A stretch of 64,000 bases of DNA from Centrapalus pauciflorus. Lineage: Eukaryota > Streptophyta > Magnoliopsida > Asterales > Asteraceae. A program made the translations under genes and the position numbers. The stretch covers positions 206,658 through 270,657 of the forward strand of contig JAANYP010000849.1 of assembly GCA_020465985.1 (NCBI GenBank), given 5' to 3'. The notes beneath the pieces are model-generated. The model did not search any database and had not been told where the DNA came from. It saw only the letters and a list, made by a program, of their open reading frames with translations. Positions 11,517-24,774 of this stretch are shown piece after piece; the stretch's first letter is position 1, and every line of letters starts with the position of its first letter.

Positions 11517-13877
11517 TGTAACAACCGGCACAAAATCAGGTTAGCAATTATAACTTAATTAGTAGTTATTAGTAATTAATCAATGTGATTAACAAAATTC
11601 TAAAGGAATTTCATTATAATTAGAAACAATTTCGACGGTGAGATGAACCGACAAAGTAATTAATCCGATCGATTTACGATATGATGAACTAATTCAACTA
11701 AGTGCATAATTAAATTAAGATTAATGACACTAATCATGCATTAACATACTTACATTACTTTAATTATGCAAGACAAAAATAAATACACAAAACTAGTATC
11801 TTTCATAAGTATTTATTAAATTACATAAAAAGGAAAATACAAGAATACATTTTGAAATACTTTTATACAAAAAAATCATAACAAGTATACAACATAAATA
11901 CACCATGATGGCCGGCTCTCATAGCTAGTACATATCTAGCTTTTGACTTCATTTTTTTGTTCCAAACACCTTGCACATTCACAATCAAATCCTCTTCACA
12001 CATCTCCCTTTCATTTCATCTAGATTTATACTCCACCTCCATTTGCATGATAATTTTTCTCTATAAATGGAGGACTCATTTCCTCTTATTCTTCACACCA
12101 TCTAAGAGAAAAAACACTCTCCTTTTCTCTCAAAAAAATTGGCCAACGGCCTCCTCCAAAGAAAAAGTTTGCAACTTTTGTTTCTTCAAGTCTTATTCAA
12201 GAGTTCTTGGTGCATCAATTCAAGATCAAACCTTCTACTTAATTTCATACTTCTAATACATCAGAATAAGTAAATACTAACTTATTACTTCTTATATTTA
12301 TGTTAATATAAGTCTTTCATAATAATATATAATCACCAAAAACAATAAACTTCATCAAAAACCAAGTTTATGAACATCTAGCTTTTATTTTTAAAGCTTG
12401 TTTCTTCAAATGTGTTTATAAATATATAAACACATAATGTAGAAATAAATATTATGAAAACAAAGTATAAAGATATGTTTTACAAGCTTTTAATACATGT
12501 GGTTCTTGAATAAACAACAAGAATTACAAGTTGTTACAAGATTGTGAAATCGGATTTTTCGACAGAAATATTACATCAACTTTGAAAAATCATAACTAAT
12601 TCAAAACTTAACAAAATGAGTTGATTCTTGTTTCAGAATTTAGATCTATGTTTTAACTAAATATCTGGAGGTTTTCATAGTTTAATACAGAGTTTTGAAA
12701 CCCCAAATACTGTTTGGGAACCGAAAGGTCTAACAGCTCCAATATGGCCAACATAGGGTTTTTAACTAGCCTTTTCCCTAACCTAAACACCTCGAAAATG
12801 ACCATTTTTACCTTGAAAAATTCCTTGTATATAGTAGTTTTTTGATTATGAAAACTGAAGCCCAAATCGTTTTGGAGCTTGGTCAAAAACAGCCACAAAG
12901 TAGGCCGAAAAACCACGACAAAACTTGGAAAATCCTTATATATATACTTGAACTTATTAAGTGGGTTTTATTCATTAACTTATTAAGTTGGGTGATTTAA
13001 AACATAAAAACCCTCATACATGCATATTATCATTACGAGAATTACTAAGTCCCTCATATCATTTAGGACTCAGTTAAAATACATCAAGCTTCACCACAAG
13101 TCATCAACGAAATTTCCGTTTTACGCTCATTTTTGCCATCATTTACGGTGAGTACTCATAGCCCCTCTTATTACAATGTCATGTTTTGGGGTGAAAATAT
13201 ATGCTACATCTTTCATATGGACACAATAGATGCTACATTTCTTTTTATGTATTACACACATGTGGTTTCATCATGCCCTCAAATCATGAATCGTTAATTA
13301 CATTTATGTAAACGTGAATATCATATGGATAGATATATCGGGATTAATGTCTCCCAGCCAGGTTGGTCGCGCCAACTATTAACGGGTGCGTATATATTTA
13401 ACATCATATAGTGGTTAATACTACATAGGGCAAACTCATAATTAAGTTCGGTTGCATGATGGTTATATGTAATACATAACATGAAATATATGCTTTATAA
13501 ATCCAAACTCAATCGTTGTAGTCCATACAAGTCATTCTTTCATGTAAACCTATGAGCTCACCAACAATTTCGCTGACGTATTTTAGCGTGTATTTTCAGG
13601 AAATTAAGGCGAGTAGCATGCATCGGAAGCGTAACAAGGCTTCCGCATATTTTGAAGTCGCAACAATTTTCAAACATACGGAGATTTATTAGCATAATTT
13701 ATGTCCTTTTTGATCATGTTACTTTACGTTTTATTCGGATTATGTAAAAACAATATCATATTTTAAAGTTACTCAATGTATTTTTCGAAAACGTCCATTT
13801 AGTGGTCGTTCGCTTGATTATGAACATGCTTACGCGACGTCACGCCTAGTTGTCAACTGGGGTAACAATGTGTGACA
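11517..13877 (+). mobile_element. Solo LTR I (2.36 kb) inside the element B 3' LTR
   Basis: Starts TGTAACAACCGG and ends GTGTGACA, flanked by CATTC (11512-11516 and 13878-13882). The uninterrupted site is readable in the other LTR of B at about 19515-19529 (AAATCATTTAACACT). There is a TATA-like TATAAAT at 12062-12068. A diverged relative lies inverted at 35411-37537. No internal coding region is present, as expected after LTR-LTR recombination. Confidence 0.95.
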
Positions 13878-13936
13878 CATTCAACACTGACTTTGTAATT
13901 ATTTGATGAATTGAAGCTGAAATCGGTTCTTTAAAA

Positions 13937-14054
13937 GCCGAAGGAAGGGTTCATCTCAACCCCGCTTATAGTGCTTGGGTGAAAACAGATCAAAGTGTTC
14001 GCTCTTGGTTGAATGCGACACTCTCAGTGGACATGTTGACAGAAGTCTACGATA
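13937..14054 (+). pseudogene. gag: Ty1/copia gag scrap (39 codons)
   Basis: The plus-strand frame from 13937 reads NPAYSAWVKTDQSVRSWL followed by NATLSVDMLTEVYD. This is the typical N-terminal Gag pattern of copia elements, in which an N-P start and spaced Trp residues precede a leucine-rich helix. The fragment has no ends of its own. It lies exactly at the join between the broken 3' LTR of element B and its broken RT, which looks like filler DNA captured during repair of a deletion. It is too short to assign to a copia lineage. Confidence 0.75.
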
Positions 14055-15270
14055 ATTCGCATTTAGAGAATTTGGCATAGAGCTGCTCATTGCGTAGCAA
14101 CTCTAGCAGCTCCCTAAGATGCACAGCATGCTCGAGTTCAGTTTTGGATTAGATAAGAATATTGTCTATGAAGACGATAACAGATTTGTCGAGCATTGGC
14201 CTACAAACACGGTTCATGAGATCCATAAACGCCGCAGGCGCGTTTGTAAGGCCAAAGGGCATAACAAGAAACTCATAATGCCCATATCTGGTACGGAAAG
14301 CCGTTTTGGAAACATCTTCTTCTCGTACTTTAAGCTGATGGTACCCATATTTGAGATCGATTTTTGAGAAATAACTGGCTCCCTGAAGCTGGTCGAAAAG
14401 ATCGTCTATTCTGGGTAATGGGTACTTATTCTTAATTGTTACCTTGTTCAACTCCCTATAATCAATGCACATCCGGAGAGTCCCGACTTTCTTCTTAACG
14501 AAGAGAACTTGAGCTCCCCAAGGAGATGAACTTGGTCGTATGAACCCCTTGTCAAGCAGCTCTTGCAACTGCTTCATCATTTCTTGCATCTAGGCAGGTG
14601 CAAGTCGATAAGGGGCTCGAGCAATTGGTGTCGCACCTGGCACCAGGTCAATTATGAACTCCACCTGACGATCTGGTGGGAGTCCAGAGATGTCCTTGGG
14701 AAAGACATCGGAGAGTTCTGAGGCTATCGGTACCTCAGCTAAAGCTTTCTTTTCAGATTTAGCATTTATTGCATATGCTAACTAAGACGCACAACCTTTT
14801 GCTATATGCTTCCTAGCTTTTAGAACAGAGATTAAACATAAGTCACCTTTCTTTCTGTCGTCATAAACGCAGATACTTCGGCCATCTAAAGTAGTGAGCT
14901 TTATCAACTTCTTCCTACAGATAATGCTAGCGTCATGGTGAACAATCCAATCCATACCCATAATGACGTCGAACTCGTGAAAGTCCATCGAGATAAGATC
15001 AAGTTGGAAAGTGCAGTTGTCGAGCAGAATAATACAATCGCGATAGATTTTATTAGTAGACACACACACATCACTGGTCATTTCGATATATAATATAACA
15101 GGTAGAGTACTAGGAGAAATTCCAAGCTTAGATGCAAATGAACACGATATGAAAGAACGATTGGCTCCTGAATCGAAAATAACTCTAGCAGGAACAGAGT
15201 TAACAAGAAACATACCAGATACCACGTCTGTTACTTCCTTCGCTTGCTCAACCGTTATTTGAAAAGATCG
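14055..15270 (-). pseudogene. pol: Element B protease and partial RT
   Basis: Minus strand. The protease frame (14782-15225) has the active site FDSGAN at about 15160-15180 and IMGMDW further on. The RT frame (14149-14589) has CIDYRELN and FSKIDL. Its catalytic motif reads FIDN instead of FIDD, so the second Asp is lost. TAG at 14590-14592 lies directly before the ATG of this frame, and TAA after FIDNILI breaks it again. The reading then continues as EHAVHLRELL...QLYAKFSKCE and stops abruptly near 14055 at the copia scrap. RNase H, integrase and chromodomain are missing. Confidence 0.9.
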
Positions 15271-16547
15271 TGTCTGATTTCGTGATGGCTCATTACGACG
15301 ACTGTAACCCCCGGGTGACGTGCTATGTTGTGCCGGTTGTTGTCATTGTTGTTGTTGTTGATGTTTCCGAGACTGGGGTTGTTGCTATTGTAGTCGTGGA
15401 TGAAGCTCCGCTCTCGGATAGACTAGCCTGGATGGATGAGTGCACTGTTGCTCAGTATTCCCAGGGCGTAAACAGTTGTTGCATGTGGCAACTTTGTTGG
15501 GACACTCGTCACTATTATGCCCCATTTTGTTACATGCGTAGCATTTCACATCATTGGGGTTGCAACGCCTAATGTGCGACTTATGGCAGCGGCGACACTA
15601 CCTCGGTTCAGAATATACTACATATAAACGAGCTCTCTGTGCCGGAGGTGAACTAAACTGTTAGGAATGAGACTGCTGTGGAGAATATCTGGATGAAGAT
15701 CCAGAACAGCTTTCAATGCTTGACTTCTTAGGTGGTGAGGGGCAAGTCGGATTGCAAGATGAATTGGGAACTCCTCCAGCACGGATAAATTCTTGCTCAA
15801 GAATTTTAGCAGCTTCAACAACTTCAGCATAATTAGAGTACCTTTGGTGCTTCAGAAATTTCTGGTACTCAGGATGTAGACCCATTAGAAAGCGGCCGAT
15901 CTTGTGCTCCTTAGTAGCAACTTGGTATTCTGATAGCAAGCTAAGACGAGTAAATTCAATCTCATACTCAGTCACTTATTTGGTTCCTTGAGAAAGAGAC
16001 ATCAACTTTTCCTCTAGACGCTTCTTTTCATCAGCCGGGCAGTACTGATGAAAGAAGATCACCTTGAAGTCATCCCAAGATAGGGACTTAATCCAGTTGG
16101 CTGCGTGCATATTCTCCTGAGATCTCCAGCACATAATAGCGCCACCCTCGAATAGTGTAGTAGCAAAGCTGACCTTTGACTCTTCAGTGCAGTCACTAAT
16201 AAGGAATATGCGCTTGATGCCAGTAATCCACTCGCGCGCCTCGATAGAATTAGCAGCTCCTTTGAAAGATTGAGCTCCGCAAGCTTTGAAGTAACGAAGT
16301 TGCAGCCTTTAGGAGGGACTACAGGAAGTTCCTCCTCATCAGTGTCATCATTACGTCGTCCGATATCTTCATGTTGTTTCTTCCTACACTCTTTTCTACG
16401 CCTAGTTTCTGCTTTATCGCGAGCACAAAACTGGTCTTCCATAAGCTTAGCTTGACGCTCATTGTTTTCATTGAGCATAGTTTGCATCATTTGCATGATC
16501 TGTTCAGGAGTGAGTGCATCTCCAGCTCCTTCATCAGATCCAGACAT
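15271..16547 (-). pseudogene. gag: Element B gag remnant
   Basis: Minus strand. The start is ATG at 16547, with an acidic N-terminus (MSGSDEGAGD) followed by a Lys/Arg-rich coil. A frameshift near 16300 is followed by a capsid-like part with CWRSQENMHAANW. A TAA stop precedes the 104-codon stretch starting MTEYEIEFTRLSLLSEY (15661-15975). Farther on, a CCHC zinc knuckle (CYACNKMGHNSDEC) lies at about 15500-15545. The order matches Tekay-type Gag, and it sits directly behind the PBS. Confidence 0.88.
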
Positions 16548-16737
16548 ATTCTGAAATATAATAAATAATGTTTACATAAGAATCGGTATACTCCTATTCT
16601 ACCCCATATGCCCAATTCCTAAAGCAAAGTCATAACCTATCTCAGTTCAAGTTAAAACCTAGATATTCGAAGCTAATATTTTTGCTTAAAAGTTTGAGTC
16701 CAAGTGTTATTGCTAACACTTGAATCCCTCAAACTAA

Positions 16738-16750
16738 TGCTCTGATACCA
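16738..16750 (-). other. Primer-binding site of element B
   Basis: The minus strand reads TGGTATCAGAGCA, complementary to the 3' end of plant initiator tRNA-Met, 3 nt from the LTR end at 16754. Confidence 0.93.
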
Positions 16751-16753
16751 TCC

Positions 16754-19700
16754 TATCACATCCTGCTTTAATCATGCTTGCTTAATCCCAAGAATAAATA
16801 AAAATTACTATAATCATCATATTAAGTCTAAAGTTTGCATAAAACTAAATAAACTATTATAATTAGTCATGCACTACATGTGCTACAAGGTTACATTACT
16901 AAGTTGCTATTACATCACAATAATATTTAGAGCAGCTACTCAGATCCCAAAGCATCACAAGGCTATACCACAAGCTGAATAGTGAGCTAAAGTCTTCTAG
17001 CTTTGTATAACTGACTTTCAAATAAGTTATCATGGCTTTAAGGCTTTCCTTTGACTGAATTTAGTTTTGCATTATCTCTGAAGGCTTTGACACTTTTATT
17101 AAGCTTTATTATGACTTTGGTACTTAAGTTTGACTCATAACTGGCTAAACACTTTAAATTATGTCTGGCGTGCACAAAGAGTCTGTAATTACATTACAGA
17201 GTGTATAATAGATCAATAAACTAGCTTTGACATTTCGTAGCTAATATTAATGTATTTAATATAAATACATTCTAGCTTATGCATATACCTTAATACCTTA
17301 TGACATATATATAATGTATGCTTTTAATCTTTTTATATCTTTACATACTTGATAGTATGTTTTTGCTTCTAATTTTAGCTTATTATCAAGCACACACACA
17401 CAGATATATATAATGGCTGTGATATAATGGAAACATCCAAGATTCACTATTTGTGAATCTTGGAACTTTTTGCAACAACATACACATGATAGATTCTCTT
17501 TTACTTAGTTTTATTGTGAATTTAATGTAGAAAAGGGTTGTTGCTGTACACACACACGCACACACACACACACACACAGACATATATATATAAATTCAAG
17601 TGTATTGGTGTTGTTACTTATTTGGCTTCTGATAAGTCAATAATTTATATGGTTTCTGAGTCATATTATGATCATTTTTAGCACCGATACTTTGTAAAAT
17701 CCATATTATTACTCCAAGTTTGTATTTTAGGGCCAAGATGTAAAAAAGAAGCAATCCGAGAGAATTCAGGGCAAACCGAGCTGAGGGGGGCGTAGGCCAG
17801 CGCCACCCTGTGTTCCACATAGCGTCCAAACTGTCCAGATACGTTCCGGCACATGCCACCTAAGCCCTAGACGCATCCGAGCGCAGGGAGGGGCGCAGGC
17901 CTGCGCTATTGCGGCGCAAAAACACGTTTTTACAGCCTGTGGAACCCTAATCTCGACCTCCCTATAAATACAAGTCGAGGGGCAGCTTTGGAGAGAGTCC
18001 TGACGTGTGTGAAAGTGCGCTGAAACCCTGCCGGAGTGGATCTACGATACAAGAATGGAGACGGTTATTCGCAAGCTACCAAATGGCTCAGATCTATGGT
18101 TTTGACGGGCATACGATGAACGGCTAATCCCATTATCCGTTTGCGGAGGATCTACGACGAAGTTTACTCTTCTTTAATTTCTTATGTTTTGATGTATTCG
18201 TATTAAGTGAGATCTATTATGTGTATGCAAGTGATAAACATTTGGCTATGATTATGATTATGTGTTGCGATTGGTAAAAGCAAGATAGTTTATCGTGGTG
18301 TTATTATTCGTGCCGAGTCCATTAGTTTAGGGATTAAGACGAGTATTAATGTTGCATACGCTATGCCGAGAGTTATTGGTTAAAACACATTTGATTCATT
18401 TAGTCACGCAATTGATTATGTCTATGTGATCATTGCATGAAATTATAGTGAGTAATACTTATGCCGTGGTGATCTCGTGAATGGTTATCCGTCTCTTGAT
18501 TATTTATCTACTACGTTAGTTGTCTTGTCATTACTTTTAGTTACCAAGCAATAGCAAATCATTACTCTAAACAAATCATTCAAATCCACAAATTCACAAT
18601 TTAAATGCTTTCAATAAACTTATAAGGCTAATAACTCAATCCTAATTACGACCACACTCCCTGTGGATTCGACCGTTACTTCTCTAGCTAAATAGTGGAT
18701 TTAAGGACTAAATCGGCGGGTCACAACGACGGACCGTCAGCTTCCATCAGTCCACATCAGAGATTTATAATAAAAGAAAAGGGAATGGGCTGCTATGGAC
18801 TGTTGTACACACGCACACACATTTGAGATTCATCAAAGAAAAGAACAAGATGTTGGACTGTTTAATACATCCGAGATTCACCCCTTGTGTGAATCTCGTT
18901 TCTTTTATGTATACAACACACACACACACACACACACACCATATATTTACTTAGCATCTGCTGTAATGCTTCCGTTACTGCTGGACACATATTTGAGATT
19001 TGGGAAGTAAAAAAATGAAAGGGAAGGGCTGCTTGTTGTGTTTGTTGGACACACATCCAAGATTCATGAATCTCGGATCTCACACACATCACATACTTAA
19101 CACAAATGAAAAAGGATAGGAAGGCTGCTTGTTGTGTTATCATACATCCGAGAATATACATATATGCTGCTGTTTGTTTCTGTTATGTAACTACACAAAC
19201 TTCCGAGATTCACAGCATTGTGAATCTCGGTTCTTTACCGTTTCTGTATTCTTTTATTTCAGTAGCCAATTTCAAGAAAATAAAGGTTGTTAAATGCTTG
19301 TATTTGTTGATTAAACTCACACACATGTACTAAGCCTTGGCCGAATGCCAAAGGCCTTCTTGGCCCTTCTTCCTTCCAGTTAAAACATAATCGAGAAAGA
19401 TTGATAGCAGCAACAAACTTCATAATCTCAGAACTTTAATGCCAAATCATGAAATAAGGCTTCAAATTTCTAATATGCTCACTTAAAAACATAACTAATG
19501 CATGGGTTTTGTTTAAATCATTTAACACTAACTTTGTAATTATTTGATGAGTTGAAGCTGAAATCTGTTCTTTAAAAACCCACAGAACCGTAAAGTTCAA
19601 TTGAACCAAAGAAGATGTTTGATTACCTTAAAAACTTGTAGATTGTTGATACTTGATGCTTTCCTTGTAAATTTACTTGATTTTAAATCTTGCTTTTGTT

Positions 19701-20045
19701 GCAAAATTGGTGATTCTTGGTGTTGAAGATGAGGATGTCATAGTTGGGGAAAAAGAAGCATATAGTTTGGGATTTTGTTAGGTGAGAAATGAGCAATAGA
19801 ATTCTTTTTAGGGTATTTATATTTCTCATTTTTTCATATTTCCCATTTTAAGCACCCAACTTTTGTTTATCTCGTTCTTTTAATTTGGTTCTTATTAAAG
19901 ATTCATAAAACTTATTTAACTTAATTATAAATTTTTCATTACTTAATTGCGTTATTTAGCAATTAATTTCATTAAGTTCAAAAATTACATCAATAAAAAT
20001 GCAAATTGCCGCATATACACATAATCTAGATAGCAAGGTGTTACA
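16754..20045 (-). repeat. Element B 5' LTR, with a solo LTR inserted
   Basis: About 2.18 kb without its insert. The terminal TG seen at 9727 is TA here (16754-16755). It contains several palindromes of the CCGAGATTCAC type and a (CA)n tract near 18915. Confidence 0.92.
17630..18739 (+). mobile_element. Solo LTR II (1.11 kb) inside the element B 5' LTR
   Basis: Starts TGATAAGTCA and ends GGACCGTCA, flanked by GCTTC (17625-17629 and 18740-18744). The empty site GGCTTCCATCA is readable in the 3' LTR of B at about 10759-10769. The 3' part has CCCTGTGGATTCGACC, common near the end of Tat/Athila-type gypsy LTRs. The orientation is chosen on that basis. Confidence 0.93.
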
Positions 20046-20229
20046 AGATATCTGTGGCCTTATGATGGATCTGCCAACTTGTCACAACAATGACCTTAAA
20101 TTCTTTTAGCGAAATCAGAATTAAAATCAGTATCCTTGTCATTGACAAGTAGAATTCAATCACGGGTGATTAATTAGAAGAAGACTGTAACAGTTGTCGA
20201 TCAACAAAAACAGAAATCACTTATTAAAG

Positions 20230-21576
20230 GATACCGGAATTTTAACAACATGGAATTCAACAGATTTTACCAGTGACTTCATTTGGCATTTCCTCAGCTT
20301 CCTCAACAGTTATATGAAAAGCTCGTGCTTTAGCTCGCGGTATCATTGCAGTACTCCATTGAGTTGCTTCACCCATTGATTGTTTTGGTTGAGTATATCT
20401 GTGAGGTTTTGTACACTATCTAGAAAAATGTCCTTTCTCTCCACAATTGTAGCACACATCGGTCCTTTTTGGGCATTCATCACATTTATGACCGATCTGC
20501 TTACAAATATAACAGATTACATCTTCATGCAGCGCCCCCTATATGATTTCTTACATCGTCTGCACTGTCGTGACTCTGATTGTATGGAATATGCTCTAGT
20601 ATTCTGAAGCGTAGAGAATGTTCTTGACTGTTGTTAACTTGCTTTTAATGAACTGAAGAATCTATTGAGTTTTTATTTCTTTGGTGAAGATAGACAAGTC
20701 AGACTTATTGTCATCATCACTGGTTCATAACTAGGATCTGAAATCCCGTTCTACCATTCATGTTGCTTCCACCATACTGAGATACGTCTTGAACTTTATG
20801 TCGCTTAGTTGTTTTCTGTACACAGGATTCAGACCTAGTCTGAATCGGTTCATCTTACGTCCTTCAGTTTCTACTTGATACGAGGAGTAGCCGTAGAGTC
20901 TCGAGAACTCGTGCTCGTATTCATCAACAGTTTTGGTGCCTTGCTTCAACTGCATCAATTGTATTTCTAGTTCATCTTGTTTATCAACTGAGCAGTATTT
21001 AACATTGAACATTTCCAGAAACTGCTCCCAGTCAAGTGTCTTTATTACTTGTTCACCACAGATGCATTTATGTGTCTTCCACCAGGCCTTAGCAGCTCCC
21101 ACAAACAACGTCGTTGCAAACTTTACTCTGATTCTGTCTATACATTCAAAAATACTGAAGATTTCTTCAATATGACTAATCTAGTCCAAAGCCTAGATTT
21201 GGTTCATCGTTCCTTCACACATTATGGCACAACTTTCTTTGATGTTTTTCAGTCGACAGCCTTTTGGTTGTTCAATTTGTGGATTGACATGTACATTATC
21301 GAAGTCAGAACTATTCTCATTTTGATTAATTTTTTCTTTGCGTTTGATTCTCTTCTTATCTTTGTTCTTTGCTTCCACTTCATTTTTGACTTTAACTTGG
21401 TCTGGTATAAACTTGTTTTGTTGTTCAGTATCTTGGGCAAACATTTACTTGGTTTGTTCATTATTTTGTGCTATCATCTGTTTACATAATTCACTGTTTT
21501 GGTTCATCAATTGTTGCATCATTTCTAGCAGTCGTTATGAAGTCAAGCCCTCTGAATGTCCACCTTCTCCTGACAT
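20230..21576 (-). pseudogene. gag: Element C gag remnant
   Basis: Minus strand, starting with ATG at 21576 (MSGEGGHSEGLTS), just inside the PBS. The N-terminal part is Gln/Asn- and Lys-rich with two early stops. The capsid-like middle includes LFVGAAKAWWKTHKC and DWEQFLEMFNVKY (20758-21108). Two zinc knuckles follow at about 20430-20530 (C..CKQIGHKCDEC and CYNCGEKGHFSR). Then comes the Gag/protease linker ITVEEAEEMPNEVTG at about 20255-20300, after which the sequence degenerates up to the element B insertion at 20046. Confidence 0.85.
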
Positions 21577-21760
21577 GGCTCTGAAATACAAATCACCACT
21601 GTTTAGCTCAATAGTCTAGCATATTGTACCCTTTTCATTCCCCATCCTACTAGTATCTGAAAACCTATCTTAGTTCAAGTGTCATGTCATGATTGATACT
21701 ATAGCATTGTACAAGTTTTAGATCACGTGTTACTGATTATACAATGGTTCACTTAAACTA

Positions 21761-21774
21761 TGGCTCTGATACCA
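21761..21774 (-). other. Primer-binding site of element C
   Basis: The minus strand reads TGGTATCAGAGCCA, matching initiator tRNA-Met, 3 nt from the LTR at 21778. Confidence 0.94.
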
Positions 21775-23044
21775 AACTGTAAGACCCAGATTTCTTAGAG
21801 GTCTTAAGACTAGGTCCCAATTGTAACGCAATATCAATCAAGAAACTAAGATAAATTAATTACGCGAAATATAAGTTATTACAAACAAGTCAGAAATTAA
21901 GTTATAAGGGTACAAACATCTAGTCTATTACATCAAAATACAAATCATAACTATCCCAGCATCCCCAAGGCTCAAATCTTATGCTAAGTACCAAAATCCA
22001 GATGATCCAGGATCTATGCAACTCCAAACTTGATCACAATCCTGACCTATGAACTAGGTCCAACCACACCTTTGTCGTTACCTGAAACAATGCAACAACA
22101 AGGGTAAGTTTAATTGCTTAGTGAGTATGCAGAGTTTTGCATTTAACATGCATTTATGCACACGTATTGCTAGGCTACTGCACTGTACTAGGCTTAATCA
22201 TAACTCTCGAAGGGTCCTGACCGAAATTACGATGATGATGTGTGACTTTGATCCATTACTGTTTCCCGTTATTGAGACTTAGACACAAATATATATAAAA
22301 GACCAGGATGATGATAACACCACACACACACATCTTTAACTGGGGTACCTTCACTTACTAGGCTAGAACTCATATATTGCTATGTGGGTATCATCAAGAT
22401 GCTCTTGCTCTAGATTCCATTTGTGCTTATATCATGCAAATCAGCACATCATAAGCTTAGATTGCAACCCAACACTGAGCAATAATGTTGGTGCTAAGCT
22501 TAACAATTGAATGACTTAAACAAGGTTCAGAAGATAGAAGGAAGAATGGGCAAATGTTCATGGTCAATATGCAGATAATATACAATGACAGTGTATCATG
22601 ATGCTCAGAATAGTCAGAATGCCAAATAAGATAATTGAATGCAACATAAGTCTCAAATTACCTAACCTGCAGTTAAAGTAAAATCTACAACTCGTGGTTA
22701 CTGTTTATTGTGCTTCAATGATCAGTTTAGTTTTATTAGCTGTCTTGTGCTTCAGTTTTGCTCCGTTGCTCACAATCTGTAGTGGGTTTGAACCACAACC
22801 TGACTATATCAAGATCACAAATGTTGTTGCCACTAGTTCTGCCTCCACTTGTGCTCTTTTATATGACTTTTAGCATAATATGTGATTCTGCTTCTTATAT
22901 ATACCATATCTGATATTTATAAGTCATTTGAGTTATCTGATCATTAGAGTCAATATTCTGTTCTTTATATGATCGTATTGCATCTTCTGATTCATTTGTA
23001 TATTTAGATCAGTGTTCTACTACTTGCCTTGTCCTATTATAACT

Positions 23045-23621
23045 AGGGATGACAACGGGGCGGTTTCGGGCCGGAGAATGGAAATCCCGTCCCCATTTAA
23101 AAAAACACGGGTATTAAACGGGGATCTCCATCGGGTACGCATGGAAACCCGCGGGGAATCGGGGAAACCCATTTATAAATAAATTATATGAAATTTAACG
23201 ACATGATTCATAATTTAAGTTTAAAACGTCAATGTGTTTAAAATTACAATACTAATAATAAATTTAATTTGTATCCCTATCAAGTGATAATGGAAAAATC
23301 GTTCTTTTAATAAATTATATATAAATAAATAAGTTCTTTAAATTATACACAATCATTTTTATTCATCATATATAAAATAGATAAAAATATTTATATTTTA
23401 TACATAATATATATACAATATAAATAGCATGTTGCTATAAAAAAGTAATCAGAGTATTCGGGGATTTAAACGGGTTATGTAATCGGGTATACGAGGCGGG
23501 TATTATCAATACCATACATGCCCCATCCCCCGTTTAACTTAATCGGATTCAGGGAAACCCGCCCCGATTAGATCGGTTTTCGGTTTTCCCTGTCGGGTTT
23601 GTTTTTTTTTGCCATCCCCAG
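23045..23621. mobile_element. hAT-type MITE (577 bp) in the element C LTR
   Basis: Flanked by the 8-bp duplication TTATAACT (23037-23044 and 23622-23629). The ends AGGGATGAC and GCCATCCCCAG are inverted repeats. The interior has repeated CGGGTA/CGGGGATTTAAACGGG motifs and no transposase. Confidence 0.88.
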
Positions 23622-24668
23622 TTATAACTTAATCGTATATTTAATTAACCATGTACTCATGTGTTGTAACGATATGATGTTGATGATTCAAGACTCATAT
23701 GAAATGCATATATCCTAACATACATTATTGCAACTACTTCTAGGCTTGAATTTTATTCACACATATATCTATATATTACCATGTTTATACGATATACACA
23801 ATTACAACACTCACATTATGTATACTCATCTAGACTTGCAATTATGCTTATGATCCTACCTACATTCTTAGCACTAGACTAAAATGAATTTGAACATAAT
23901 ATGACGATCACCCTGAGACTTAATCTCGGGGTCTAATGCATATGAAGAGACCCATCACATACATGAATAAGTCTTGACGAAATCATGAGTTTCACTCACA
24001 CCCTAAGGTTGCTAATTCAGAATATATATAAATACACACACACACACACACCATACTTAACTTAGATGTCCCACACAACAATTAACACTTCCCTTCTTAA
24101 ATTGAACCACCCCGAGACAATGTCTCATGGTCATTTCCTACTGCATACACACTCACAGCTCATATACATACAACCTACAAGCACACATGTTTTAGTTTAA
24201 AACAGAAAAAAAAGGATTAAAGGAGATGGAAGTGTTTAGAAACTTGAACAACCAAAGCCCAAAGCTACTTAGGCCAACCTTATGCCCCTAATCATGGCAT
24301 GCTACAACACAACATCCTCACCATCATCACCTTTCTACCCCCGAGACTATGTCTCAGGGTCATTGGTCTATTCACACACACACACTGATCACACACAAAT
24401 ATACATGACCTACTGTTGAAGTTGAATATAAGACACACTACCTGACACCTGTGGACTATTTGCTGTTGTCCCTCTTCGAATTTACACCACTCCTGCCAGC
24501 TACTTCACTCCGATAATTAGTCTCTGACACACATAACACATACTTATATTATAGCTACATGTTTAAAGGTTCAAACATACAAGCATACCTTCCTTGATCA
24601 ACCCATAAGTTGAAAACACACACATTCTAGATAAACATACGTTACCCATGTTGATACTTTTACTTAAC

Positions 24669-24688
24669 ACACACACACACACATATAC

Positions 24689-24771
<83 letters not shown>
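24669..24771. repeat. (CA)n(TA)n microsatellite
   Basis: A short CA tract, then CATATA units, then about 70 bp of TA. Not coding. Confidence 0.95.

Positions 24772-24774
<3 letters not shown>

Noticed and set aside
11957..12256. 99-codon plus frame after a TATA box
   Set aside because: It is inside solo LTR I downstream of its promoter and shows no known domain; the relative at 35411-37537 does not keep it open.
15270..15572. 100-codon plus frame with a Val-rich segment, membrane-like
   Set aside because: Opposite strand of the element B Gag/protease linker and zinc knuckle.
20194..20607. Plus-strand frames at 20194 and 20380
   Set aside because: They are opposite-strand shadows of the element C zinc-knuckle region, which reads CYNCGEKGHFSR on the minus strand.
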